Positions 42,628 through 53,035 of a stretch of 64,000 nt of DNA are shown one piece after another (position 1 is the stretch's first letter; each line of letters starts with the position of its first letter). Under the pieces are notes generated by a model, which saw only the letters and a program-made list of their open reading frames with translations, searched no databases and was not told where the DNA came from. The DNA is from Micropterix aruncella (taxonomy: Eukaryota; Arthropoda; Insecta; Lepidoptera; Micropterigidae): contig OX155971.1 in the NCBI GenBank assembly GCA_944548615.1, positions 24,650,877 to 24,714,876 on the forward strand, written 5' to 3'. The position numbers and the translations under genes are program-made.

Positions 42628-42789
42628 ACCTACCACAGCCGGTTCGTAAGTCCGGAATCCACTGCTCACCCCCCAGAAGTGTAAAAAATAGTATTATGAT
42701 GGGCCCGACTCCGGTCGGTGAATTCCATGGCAGCTCCGTTTGTATTTATTATTTATTGTACTGTATTGGTATTTTAAATTCTGAATTTC

Positions 42790-43123
42790 TAAAATGCTCC
42801 ATTGCTAGTAAGTATGTAATTTTCTTCATGTATAGGTAATATATCGCATCGCTTAAACAACAAGTTATAGTTATTTTTAAATTCTGTTTTCACATTTTTA
42901 TTTACTAAAAGTTTTATTATTCTACGTTGCAAATTAAATACTTTATCTATATATGTGCGAAAAGTAAGACCAAATGCATAGCTCAGTACTGCATCAGCGA
43001 GGGCATGGTATACTAAGCGTAATGTTGGTTTATCTACAAGATACTGAAGGTGATTGAACTTATATGTATAGCATCCATCTCAATTTATTACATATATTAT
43101 TCACGTGCAAGCCCCAATTCATG
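42790..43123 (-). pseudogene. LINE ORF2 C-terminal fragment
   Basis: Minus strand from 43121: NWGLHVNNICNKLRW, then after a one-base shift YTYKFNHLQYLVDKPTLRLV, YHALADAVLSYAFGLTFRTY, IDKVFNLQRRIIKLLV, NNYNLLFKRCDILPIHE. This is the Jockey/CR1 thumb region (N..HV..IC.KLR...Y, TLRLVYHAL.D..LSY). It begins without a methionine and would be missed by ORF callers. Confidence 0.82.
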
Positions 43124-43134
43124 TCAACCATCCC

Positions 43135-43365
43135 CACTTCATAGAAAACGTATAAGATCATTTCCAGACCCCTAGGTTATTAGCCCAAATGCACAGTCGA
43201 TTGGCTGACGCTGCACGATGCGCAAACCGCACAGCAGTGCCCGAAGGTCATCTCCCCAGATAATCCGATCCAACTGATGTGACAGGGGAAACAGAGTCCT
43301 TTCCAGGTTCGACCTCCTTCGATGAGGCCACCAGATGGGAAATTAACTGTGATTTGAGCCGACCC
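43135..43365 (+). repeat. Family A terminal fragment, diverged
   Basis: TTTCCAGACCCCTAGGTTAT, CAGTCGATTGGCTGACGCTG, GCGCAAACCGCACAGCAGTG and CGATGAGGCCACCAGATGGG. A direct duplication of AGCCGACCCAGAATAAAAAA follows at 43355-43400. Confidence 0.7.
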
Positions 43366-44571
43366 AGAATAAAAAATATAAGCCGACCCAGAATAAAAAA
43401 TCACGTGGGGGGGGGGGGGGCGTGAAAATAGATATTCCTGTCTTCATCTAAAAAAAAAATCACAATACTTTTCTATGGACCGGTAAAGCGGTAAAAAAAT
43501 ACATGCGGTAACTTTATACGGGGCATTAATATTAAGGATTCCATTTTTTCAGTTGCGAGCTCTGGCTCTGTCGCCCTCCCTTTCTTGTCTTTGTGGAAAC
43601 ATTATTCCGGTACATTACCAGCACGTGGTAATTTCTGAACAAACTCGCTGCCGCCTAACCGTATGTCGCGGCTTTTTACATTTCAGCCAAGTTTTTAAGG
43701 AGGTAGCGGCGGCGCGCCCCGCGGAGTTCCCGCCTTATCAAAAAGTTTAATACGCGGAGTTCTCTCCACAGTAAATAATGTTTTAAACACAGGAATAATG
43801 TTACGGATAATGGAGGCCAACTTCATAGATGCGGACTATATAACATTTGGCTGCGTTTGCTCCGTATAAATAGATATAACGAAATACCAAACATTGATTA
43901 ATCTTCTCTTATATTCATGTCTACGTTATCTGTGTTCATGGCTTATGGCCCTTAGATTTTTGTAAAATGCGCTGCGAGCAATGATGTTGACATTGTACGC
44001 ACACGGGCAATGTAAAATACTCTGGCGTGGTTGTTGAAGCCAATGTTCGCGAACATGTCCAGATGTTTTATCTTTGAATCCGTTATATCTCGATGTTTTT
44101 AGAGAGAGAGAGTATAGAGAGCACATATGTTAATATTTGATCATGTTTATTCTTCTTCTCCGTCGTTCCCTCATTACTGAGGATCGTGGCCACTAGACAA
44201 CAGTTTGCCTACGGGGCTCCTCCACTTCTTTTCTATTCTCTAGAAAAAAAATAAAAAATGTTTTTCTAATGTTTATTGCCGTCACGCTATAGAAATACAT
44301 ATAGGTAATGCATTATTTTATCATTGATTATAAAGATTGCTCAATTGCGGACTACGATTTGGCGGATAGGATGTTACTACGAAACGCAACGTGTAGATGG
44401 CATTAATAGTTCCAAACATTGATTAATCTTCTTTTATACTCATGACTTAAGTTCCCTATTTTTACCGTGTATAGCTCTTAAGCCCATCTGCACGGCCACG
44501 TTTCATACGTGGCTTTAGCTTTGTTCAATATGAGCTGCCACCAGGGTAGAAAGGGTAGATCTAGCTACCAG
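43366..44571. other. Unassigned, with a small dispersed repeat
   Basis: A 12-base G run at 43408-43419. CCAAACATTGATTAATCTTCT occurs at 43888 and 44413 and, altered, at 47058; at 44374 and 47022 it follows ACTACGAAAC..AACGTGTAGATG. A GA run at 44102-44112. No gene. Confidence 0.45.
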
Positions 44572-44572
44572 G

Positions 44573-45225
44573 GTAGAAAGGCTGCAAAATGTCTGCATTC
44601 GATTCATTTATGACCTAAGAAAGTTTGACCGTATTACCGGAGTACAGAAGGAGACTTCAGTGGCTGACGACCCGAGAAAGGAGAGATACGAGAGTCCAAG
44701 GTTTGCTCCTCAGAATCCTGAAGGGGGCCGCTCCGAACTATCTTATAAGTAGATTCAAACCTCTATCTTCTCACGGGCGCCCTCTGAGATCTGAAGACAA
44801 CCTACTGCTCTCGATCCCTAGTCGCAGTAGTGATTTCTTCTTGCACTCCTTCTCTGTACTTGGAGCCCGTCTCTGGAATGCTTTACCCACGCGTATAAGG
44901 ATAGCACCCAGTTTGTTTTGCTTCATACGCAGGCTCAAAGAACACTTGCACCTACACTCATAAACTTTTCCTAATTTTTTCCTAATTTTTTTTCCTCCTT
45001 ATTGCGTCCCCTGCGTCATCAAAGGTTTATTGTTTGTTTTTTCTTAAATTCATTGTTTTGTTTTCCTTCTGAATTTAAATGTTTAAAATTTAATTTATTA
45101 GTTAATTTTTACCGCATAACATGTTATTCCACTAGGTTAAGGTTAGCTGTAAGATATTGCTTTTAGGCAATAAGCTCTCCTTTTTGTTTAAGCAAATAAA
45201 GCGAATAATAATTATTATTATTAGA
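44573..45225 (+). pseudogene. LINE C-terminus and 3' UTR
   Basis: VERLQNVCIRFIYDLRKFDR, then after a frameshift EYRRRLQWLTTRERRDTRV, NYLISRFKPLSSHGRPLRS and GARLWNALPTRIR, FIRRLKEHLHLHS (stop 44961-44963). This is a complete post-reverse-transcriptase C-terminus of a Jockey/CR1-type LINE. The 3' UTR ends in GCAAATAAAGCGAATAATAA and ATT repeats. Confidence 0.85.
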
Positions 45226-45369
45226 TGCCATACATATCAACACATAGCGGATCAAGCGCACGACAAGCAGGGCTGCGTGGCTATGTGACGTCAGACGCAC
45301 ATGCGTGGCTTGCCGCAGATGCGCCGCGGGAAATTTTGAAGTATCTAATGTAATTTGCACGAATAAACA

Positions 45370-45595
45370 CAGGAATCGTATAACTAGTGCGTCGTCTAGT
45401 GAACCGATTTCAACTACAATCTTGTCAACTCTTGCCATGACCGAATGATGCCTGCCTGACAAATTCAGCTCAATCGGATGAAGCGTTTGGGCGCTATCGT
45501 CAAGGAATACACACAGACACAGCCACACGCACACAGACACACAGACTCATAGACAGACTTTAGTCTGGAAATGGTCTTGTAGGGACTTAGCAACT
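45370..45595 (+). repeat. Family D, 3' part
   Basis: GTGAACCGATTTCAACTACA, GATGCCTGCCTGACAAATTC, GATGAAGCGTTTGGGCGCTA, ACACACAGAC repeats and CAGACTTTAGTCTGGAAATG. Confidence 0.8.
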
Positions 45596-47076
45596 ATGCA
45601 AAGAATAATTAATGACATTGTATAATTCTCAGTATAAAATTCAATTTTTTGTTCACACAGTAATGACTAATATAATTCAAAGAATTATTCAATTCGAGTA
45701 TTTCATATTTAGCAGTATTTTATTGTCATATTTTAGTTCTACTATCTGGATTAGTTCACACGGTTTACGAGTATAAAAAGAACTCAATGTAATTAATTAA
45801 GTCACTTCGGTCGCCCCTGTCGTCTCTACTGGTACCGTCGAGTCAAGTAGAGACATATTTTGACTTTAAACAAAAAGTAAATATACAATGGATTTAATTA
45901 TGGCAACAAACTTTTAACCAATTTTCTGGTGAAAGTCTATAAGTTGACTATAACACGGAAATATAATATTAAATTTAATTTTCACACACAAAAAAAAATT
46001 AAAACCTACTGTCTCATGTTAGCTGCCAAAGTTGCTGTTAGCTGTCAAAAATACAGGCATGAAAATTACACGAAACAATCATGTTAGATTCCTATGTCTT
46101 ACCTTGAGACACTTTTTAAACTTATTATATAGAAAACAAAGCTTTCGTAATATTTTTATTTTGAAAAAAATAAAATCAAATAAATATTTAATAAACTTAC
46201 ATCATATTCAAAAATCGTTGGACTACAAGACAAGAAATTCCGCTCATCGTCATACCGATATTGGCTAAATTAATCAAGCAAAGCAGCGCGCTTTCAAAGC
46301 AAAGCGGCCAAAACATAATAAAACGAACCTATCTACCCCCCCCCCCCCCCTCCCCTCCTTAATCTTTACACAATCAGTGAAACCGATGCATGTGGAAATT
46401 AAGTGATTATGTTCGGATAAGTATTGTTCTCTTGCAAGTAGATTATAATCTGAATGTGGCCATACTACATATTAAAAAGAGAAAAAATATGAATATTAAA
46501 TTTCAACAAAATATAAAAATGTAATTTTCGAATAGGAAAGATGAAATTAATTATTTTATTTACAAAATCCAATACAATATTAACACGGTTATAATAAGGC
46601 TCTGGCAAGCTTGCCATGTTCGATTCTTCGACTACTCTGTCACACAGTCAGGCTGTGGAACCATCTCCCCATATGTCAACGAGGTGGCCGACGTGCCCGC
46701 TGCGAAAGAAGCGATGAATAATAAACTTCGATGAAACCTTTTCCTCTCCCTGAATTTCCCCCGAGTTTTATTTTCAGTTAAAAGTTGCCACGCGCACCTG
46801 AAGAAAGTACGCAGAGACCACTGATATCAAGAAAAAGCGTAGACAGTATTTTAAAGTGAGGTTTTTACCCTACTTTTTTTATATACCGCGATGTCCTTTT
46901 AGAATCTTTAAAGAACCGTCTAAGATTGATATTTACCCTCGTCACAGTGTCGTGTGATCATTGTTTTTGTAGGTTATTAGATTGCTAAATGCCATACTAT
47001 GTCTTCGAAGCTAGGGTTTTACTACGAAACATAACGTGTAGATGATACTCATAATTCCAAACATTTATTAATCATC
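45596..47076. other. No recognisable gene
   Basis: AT-rich. It includes a C run at 46337-46350, the 78-codon frame at 46032-46268 without motif, and the small dispersed repeat at 47018-47075. Confidence 0.4.
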
Positions 47077-47078
47077 TC

Positions 47079-47180
47079 AATTGGATGGGGTGGATGTGGT
47101 AAAACCCTGCTAGAGCCATTGCAAGTTGCGCAGAAATTTATACTCAAAATTATTTTCCTCAGACCATATCGCCATAGTAA
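47079..47180 (+). pseudogene. LINE ORF2 fragment, left of a Penelope-like insertion
   Basis: IGWGGCGKTLLEPLQVAQKF, ILKIIFLRPYRHS. It matches the LINE at 12205-12871 (IGWGGCCKTLLTPLLTAQK), including the proline-tyrosine block. The continuation lies at 48294. Confidence 0.85.
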
Positions 47181-47590
47181 TGATTTGGCCACACGGACAA
47201 ACTACTCTAACAACCTTTCTTGACGACCTAAATAATTTTAGCCCTTTGAATTTCACTCATACCATTTCTAAATCACAAATTACTTTCTTAGATGTTGATT
47301 TAACAATTTCCGAAGGTAAAATTAAAACCGCGATTCATATAAAACCGACAAATAAAGAACAGTATTTACACTTTGATAGCTGTCATCCATTTCACACTAA
47401 GAGATCCATTCCCTATTCAATGTCCATTCGCGGACACCGTTTAGTTAACAACAAAGAAAATTTAGATACATATCTCAATAATCTAAAGCAATCTCTTCTT
47501 GAAAGAAAATACCCTGCTCCTCTATTGGATAAACATATTCTAAACTCTGAAGTAAAATATATACCAAAACCTAAAATTTCTTCAAAATAA
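47178..47590 (+). pseudogene. Penelope-like reverse transcriptase, C-terminal part
   Basis: WPHGQTTLTTFLDDLNNFSP, SQITFLDVDLTISEGKI, IHIKPTNKEQYLHFDSCHP, KRSIPYSMSIRGHRL. These are the blocks that follow the catalytic site in Penelope/Poseidon elements (WPHG, F.L.DV, KPT....L...S.HP, IPYS...R). The catalytic YADD-equivalent is lost by truncation. The frame ends at 47590 and the protein continues in another frame. Confidence 0.87.
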
Positions 47591-47618
47591 AAATAATAAT
47601 AATAATAAAATCTTTCTT

Positions 47619-48197
47619 AGCATCACTTATTTTCCTGGTGCTGAGAAACTGCGAGATATATTATCTGATTTATTCCCCATCATTTCTAATGATGCATCCA
47701 CTAAGGATCTCTTAGATTCACCGCCAATTTTATCTTTCCGCAGACCACCTAATATTAGATCAATATTAAACAAAACAAAAAATAATCAAAATTTCTCTAT
47801 TGGTAATAATACTTTTGGCCCTCAACCTTGTGGTCGTCCACGTTGTAAAACTTGTCCTCTGTTAGATTTAAGTCCTTTTTTTACCAGTCCAAATACTACT
47901 AATAGTTACAGGGTTCCCTTTTATTGCAGTTGTATTTCAAAAAATATAGTATATCAACTTCTGTGCAGGACTTGTGATGCCTTTTATATCGGTGAAACAA
48001 CAACACCACTTAATATTAGACTAAATAATCATAGGGCTAGTGTAGGAAATGAAAGCCAACTCCCTATATCTTTGCATGCCAGGGCACATAATTTATCTTT
48101 TGATCAATGTTTTAAAGTTAAAATAATAAAATGCCTTGGTGATAATGCAAAAGAAAGGGACGTCAAATCTTGGGAATTGGCTTATATTTATATTTGA
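47619..48197 (+). pseudogene. Penelope-like GIY-YIG endonuclease domain
   Basis: An open frame of about 192 codons without an initiator: YFPGAEKLRDILSDLFP, CGRPRCKTC (zinc-binding linker), NIVYQLLCRTCDAFYIGETT, LNIRLNNHRASV, LPISLHARAHNLSF, ERDVKSWE. The GIY and YIG blocks, the conserved arginine and the later glutamate are all visible. GIY-YIG nicks the target for priming in this class. It is one frameshift away from the reverse transcriptase piece, so the damage is recent or minor. Confidence 0.9.
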
Positions 48198-48293
48198 GCT
48201 AAAGTGGAAGCTAAAGTCTTTGATTGTAGGCATTTTTTTTTTATAAACTTCCTTCTTAAAGCTATTTTTGGACAATAATTCAAATTTAGGAAT

Positions 48294-49018
48294 AATTCAT
48301 TACCGAAAACAAACAAGACATGTTTTAGAAATAGCTTAATAATACCTAGGATGAAAACATCATTTGGACAAAGGCATTACTCTTTCATTACGCCGAGATT
48401 TTACAATCTGATCAATATGGAAATAAAAATTAATTTGACAGTTAGGGTTTTCAAAAACAAAATTAAGTAATGATTCTCGAGTCATGACAGACTAACCATA
48501 CATCAAATGTTGGAAATTATAGTTTAATAAAACTTAGGTGCACAAATTATTAATATATTTTTAAATAGTATGTATGTTGATTATATTTTAACACTTAACT
48601 AATTACCAATTCATTTTGTTGTTATATATTGTTTTGACAATGAATTGTACTTTTTTTTTTGACTAGGTATTTTATATTAATTTTTATATTTCTTAACATA
48701 TATTTATGAATTACTTATTGACTTTTTTTATTTTTTTTTATTGATTTATTTTACTCTCTACTTTTATGTCTAGTTTTATGTCAATTCTGTTTGTCTCACT
48801 ATATTTGATTGTTTCTTTTTTTCTTTGAGGACCATATATTAGGGTAATTTAGTTTTATGAGCATTTTAATAGAACTTTTACATAATTTATTGTAAAATTA
48901 GAGTCCTGTCCATCCTAGAACGGGCTAGTCCCAGTTGGGTCGGTTCCTGTTATTTTTATAAGCAAAATCAATGTTTGATAGTAATTAATTCTTCAATAAA
49001 ATAAATAAATAAATAAAT
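48294..49018 (+). pseudogene. LINE C-terminus and 3' UTR, right of the Penelope-like insertion
   Basis: YRKQTRHVLEIA, then in another frame IPRMKTSFGQRHYSFITPRF, YNLINMEIK and VFKNKI, the counterpart of the 12205-12871 LINE end. The 3' UTR shares CCTAGAACGGGCTAGTCCCA and GTTGGGTCGG with that copy and ends in AATAAATAAATAAAT at 49018. Confidence 0.85.
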
Positions 49019-49182
49019 CCCCTGTGTAAATAGACTAATAAATGACATTATAAACACGCTGTTGCAGTATCATTTCTCAAAATAAAATATTAAATTTAAT
49101 AAAAAACGAATTGGGTATATTCAGGATTAATTTAGTATACAGGATTCAATAAAAAAATGAAGCCAGCAAAAACTATACTTTA
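49019..49182. other. Unassigned spacer
   Basis: Nothing recognised. Confidence 0.35.
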
Positions 49183-49401
49183 CTAGCTGCGCCCAGCGGT
49201 TTCACCCGCGTGGTGATGGAAAATTGTGATAATGATGATAGAAAACCATATATCTTTATAAATTATAGCCTATGTGTTATTCTGATGTGTAAGCTATATT
49301 ATTGTAAAGTTTCATCAAAATCCATTCAGTAGTTTTTGCGTGAAAGAGTAACAAACATCCATACATACATACAAACTTTCGCGTTTATAATATTAGTAGG
49401 A
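49183..49401 (-). mobile_element. Mini-Helitron, 219 bp
   Basis: On the minus strand it starts TCCTACTAATATTATAAACG and ends GGGCGCAGCTAG, inserted between A and T. The terminal TC and CTAG match the Helitron rule. A subterminal hairpin involving CCGCTGGGCG is weaker than in the 35921 copy. A different subfamily: the 5' end differs after TATTATAAA. Confidence 0.9.
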
Positions 49402-49654
49402 TATATACAGTAGAACTCCAATCATCCGAACTCTAACTAAGAAATAAGAAGAAATAAGAAAAATTTATTTTCATAAACCCGATCTGGGTATAGAAACTAC
49501 TTTACAAAAAATTATTATATATATATATATAATAACATTACGAAATTACAACAAATAGTATTTCTACAAATGAAATTACATTTTAAATTATAAAAAAAGT
49601 GTATAAAAAGTTCTGCGATCTAAGCTAACAGTGTATAAAAAAAGTGTATAAAAG

Positions 49655-50385
49655 TTCTGCGATCCAAGCAAAGCATTCGACTGTATAAACATCAATACCC
49701 TGGTAGACAAGCTAAACCATCATGGAATTAGAGGAGCGGCCAATTCACTCATTAAATCGTACCCACAAAACAGGCAGCAAGTGGTGGAGATTAAAATAAT
49801 TGATGGAATTGAGGAAAAGGCTGAGCAATCGAGTTGTGAAATAGTAAACACCGGTGTGCCTCACGGCTCAACATTAGGACCCCTCCTCTTCAAACTCTAT
49901 TGCAACGATTTAGCCACCAACATAACATGTGCCAAGACTGTCCAACTCGCAGACGACACCACGCGCATTCTTGAAAGTGACCATAGAGCAAAAATGGAGG
50001 ATCCAACAAGCGAAACACTTTTTGAAGTCAATGATTAGTTTAGAGTGAACCCGATGTCGCCAATTTAAGCAAAGCAGTGTTGATAAACTTCTCAAATAAA
50101 AAAGAAAAACAGTTAAATTACTTTAATGAGATTGCCAAGTCCACTAAATTTCCAGGAACTTACACCGACTAAAACATGTCACGGAAAACCCACATAGACC
50201 AGCCCAAACCAAAATTGTGTTAAGCCCGCTATGCGGTATCCAGATCGAGAAAGATATTGGACGAAAAGGAAATTGAGAGTGCATACCATTCTCCGGCCGA
50301 ATCCCACTTGGGACATCGGATCCTATTGCTGGCAAATGCCACTGATATTAAAGAGGTATTTATTTTACAAAAAAGAATCGCTGAT
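49655..50385 (+). pseudogene. LINE reverse transcriptase fragment inside the Tigger element
   Basis: CDPSKAFDCININTLVDKL (motif A), GIRGAANSLIKSY, GVPHGSTLGPLLFKLYCNDL (motif B), VQLADDTT (motif C with both aspartates), then after a stop and frameshift VLINFSNKKEKQLNYF, KTHIDQ and SHLGHRILLLANATDI, VFILQKRI. Jockey-like. The first part of the domain and everything after QKRI are missing. A local duplication of GTGTATAAA.AAGTTCTGCGATC precedes it (49600-49670). Confidence 0.85.
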
Positions 50386-50533
50386 TATCCAAATCGCTAT
50401 CCGAATAGAACTATCCGAATCGCTGATTATCCAAAATTAAAACGGAAACAAAGAAGACGGAAACGTACTGATTGTTCTCATCTCACCAAAGAATTGCATG
50501 AAAAAAGGGATGGGTAATTTAAAACAATCTTTT

Positions 50534-50692
50534 AACCCTCAAACGTCATGAGCTTGTTGCGAACAATGGACCAGCCTGTTATCGAAACCATGAAACGCCA
50601 TTACGGAAAGCAACTTTTATCGAAACTTTTGATAGAGGGCGAATACGAAAAAGGTACGTTGGCTAACCACAAAAAAACTAATTTGAAAGAAT
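50534..50692 (+). pseudogene. Tigger/pogo transposase fragment
   Basis: PSNVMSLLRTMDQPVIETMK, HYGKQLLSKLLIE, stop after NLKE. This matches the conserved P.NVTSL.QPMDQGVI block of Tigger/Jerky DDE transposases around the second catalytic aspartate (MDQ). Nothing of the DNA-binding region is recognisable. Confidence 0.8.
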
Positions 50693-50941
50693 GACCTTAA
50701 TGTCGAAGTTCAACAGCTCTTTTCCTATAAAATAGTTTTATTTCCATTTTCAACATATTTAGAGTAATTAATTACCGTAGACCCTTTTTCGGTAAAAAAC
50801 CAATTATTCGAATTTTAGATTTTCTGAATAGGGTCCGGTCCAATTGATCCGGTTAATTGGAGTTTCACTGTATTCGTTACAATAAACATCACCGAGATTT
50901 AATAATAACCAGAGTTTAAAAGTAAAATAAATTTAAAAATT

Positions 50942-51370
50942 TGTAACGGACCTTAAGTCCACTACATACGATCAACAAATGCATCGATTTTCAGTGAAAT
51001 CCACTGACACAATTCAGCTATTATTTTGACTCGTGCAGCTATGAATCAGCACGATGAAACAATACTTCTACTCAGAATATTTCAAATTGTATCATTTCAC
51101 GGCCTATATAAACCGGCCAAAAAGCAACCAAAGCATTCATTCATTAATTCAGTCATTCCCCGCGCGCAGTCACAGCCCGCGAGTCACTACATCCGCGATT
51201 ACATAGCCTGTTCGGCAAGCGTTATAACTGGAATATTCAATCGATTCAATCAATAAATATCTTCTGCTTCATCAAAACCGCCTTTAAATACGGAGATTGT
51301 TGAACTCGTAAGTTGACACCGCCACCTCACATCGAATAATTTGGAGTCTTGTGAGGGGTGGTCCCTCACA
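50942..51370 (+). mobile_element. Solo LTR, 429 bp
   Basis: It begins TGTAACGGACC and ends GGTCCCTCACA, an imperfect inverted repeat with TG...CA ends. AATT flanks both sides (50938-50941 and 51371-51374), a 4-bp duplication. TATATAAA (51105-51112) and AATAAA (51252-51257) are placed as expected for an LTR promoter and polyadenylation signal. No internal retroelement sequence follows, so it is a recombined single LTR. The 4-bp duplication fits Ty3/gypsy best. Confidence 0.88.
51105..51112 (+). promoter_or_regulatory. TATA box of the solo LTR
   Basis: TATATAAA in a GC-flanked context (ggcc...ccggcc), about 140 bp before the AATAAA. Confidence 0.7.
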
Positions 51371-51374
51371 AATT

Positions 51375-52244
51375 CAAACTATTACTGAAATGTACGCTTG
51401 AGTGTAATAATTTACTGTAATTCTAGAATACCTATATATAATCTGATAATAGCAAAAACCATAGTTTTATATATATTAGTTACAATAAAATACACCGATC
51501 GTTAATAGCACAGTTTAAAATATAGTTATTTTGAAAAATACATATTAGTACAGAAATGTATGCTTGCGTATAATATAATTTAGTTACTTTTTACATAAAC
51601 TATTAGGTAATGTACTCAAATTATAGTGGATCAAATGCGCTTTCGAGACCTTTGACTCCGACTGATTTTTCCGATACACCCGCGTGAGCCTATCCTTCCT
51701 TTTCTTGGACAACGACGGACTGCCGAAATGTTGATTCAAGTTTCCGAATTCCCCCGAGGAGTGGCTGCTTTGCGTCTACCGTAGCCCTCTACACTTTCAA
51801 TTTGCATTAATTTTCAAAAAGCGAAAAAAAATCGACGCTCTTTTTTTTCGAGGCCTAATTGGTAACGACCTAGCCGAGAGAGGGTTAAACAAGGTTTGCC
51901 GATCACGGAACCGTGATCATGTCATTATAGGCTCACTAGAGGCAGATTGAATAAAGTCTAATAATAATTATAATTTTATTTCATCAATATTATAAACATG
52001 GTGATTATAATAAAGATTTGTATGATTTGGTCTTCTTTTTACTATGTATAAAATGTTTGCCCTGGAACAAGCTTTCACTTAGTTGGGCGGCATGGTACTG
52101 ATAATCACATATACGCGCCCCATAACTTGCTGTTTGTTTATTATTTTTTTAACGCTTATATGTTTTGTGTGACACTTATTGCTACGTACATTGCCATAAT
52201 AATAAAATAAAATAACACAGATAAGTCAAAAATTGTCAAATAGT
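51375..52244. other. No recognisable gene
   Basis: AT-rich, with a short palindrome GATCACGGAACCGTGATC at 51900-51917. Confidence 0.4.
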
Positions 52245-52985
52245 AAGGGAGAACCCGCTACCCCCAGGAAGTTATAAGGATATTAGATCATTCTTTCTCC
52301 CATGGAGTGGATACAGGGACAACGGGTTCACCGTCTAAGTATGCTAAGATGCCCGTAAGACCCAACGCTTCCACGAGGCACTGGAAAGTGAACCCAGTTC
52401 CATCCAGTTACTACTCTGATCTCCAATCTGGTCACAGATTCGTAGTCGCTTGCTCCACCTGACGTTAGCAGTAATACAAGTTCGAATATATAGAGCACCG
52501 AGGCACCTTTTGCCACGGATTCGGGGGGCTAACGGTTTGTGGAGACTTCGTCACGATGTAATATTTCACTTGCTCCGCCAAATAGCAATTCATATTTCCC
52601 CGCGTCCAGTGTTACCACTCACGCGAATCATCAGAGTCAGATTCGTTGTTACATCGCTGTAAACGCCGAACGAATGAGCGTCTCGCTTGCTCACCAGAGC
52701 CTAATAAATTGTCAACTGATCAAAATCACTGTGTTTCACTTCCGCCTCGTGGCGTCACTCTCCGGTGAAGCCGCAATTAATACCATTCATCGAGAACTTA
52801 ATCATTCTCTACAATCGGAATAAACAAGCGTTAAAGGGGATCCTAATCATCTCGCAGTGACCACCGTATAGGATCATTTCAAGGTAGCTGACATCAGGTC
52901 AACAAACACCCACGCTGCTTATGTAACGTACATTTCCTGACCCCCACCTCCCCCCCTTCCCCGGGTAATCGCCGCAGTGAACAGT
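52245..52985 (+). repeat. Family A, diverged copy
   Basis: GGGAGAACCCGCTACCCCCA, CCCGTAAGACCCAACGCTTC, AATCTGGTCACAGATTCGTA, GATCATTTCAAGGTAGCTGA, ACACCCACGCTGCTTATGTA. Landmarks are in order but heavily mutated. Confidence 0.65.
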
Positions 52986-52997
52986 CGATTGGCTAAT

Positions 52998-53033
52998 TCT
53001 CTCTCTCTCTCTCTATCTCCCCCTCTCTCTTTT
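52998..53033 (+). repeat. CT-rich microsatellite
   Basis: (CT)n run interrupted by single substitutions, next to the A copy. Confidence 0.9.
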
Positions 53034-53035
53034 TG

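Larger units (their letters stand above)
41145..42735 (+). mobile_element. Non-LTR element with restriction-like endonuclease, C-terminal half
   Basis: This is the 3' half of an element whose endonuclease lies after the reverse transcriptase, unlike the other LINEs here. It holds the two coding pieces below plus a short GC-rich 3' UTR (to about 42735, GGGCCCGACTCCGGTCGGTG). The reverse transcriptase core is missing. It is flanked on the left by a minus-strand LINE and on the right by another. Confidence 0.8.
47178..48290 (+). mobile_element. Penelope-like element, 5' truncated
   Basis: It contains the end of the Penelope reverse transcriptase and a GIY-YIG nuclease, in two frames. The element interrupts a LINE, part of whose coding sequence (about 45 residues by comparison with 12205-12871) is missing at the junction. 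No long terminal repeat or hammerhead-like motif was found at its ends. Confidence 0.88.
49408..50870. mobile_element. pogo/Tigger-type DNA transposon carrying a LINE fragment
   Basis: Left end CAGTAGAACTCCAATCATCC and right end (reverse complement) CAGTGAAACTCCAATTAACC, each bordered by TA (49406-49407, 50871-50872), the target of Tc1/mariner-pogo elements. Internally a piece of DDE transposase survives at 50534-50692. A LINE reverse transcriptase fragment fills 49640-50390. Length is 1463 bp. Confidence 0.85.
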
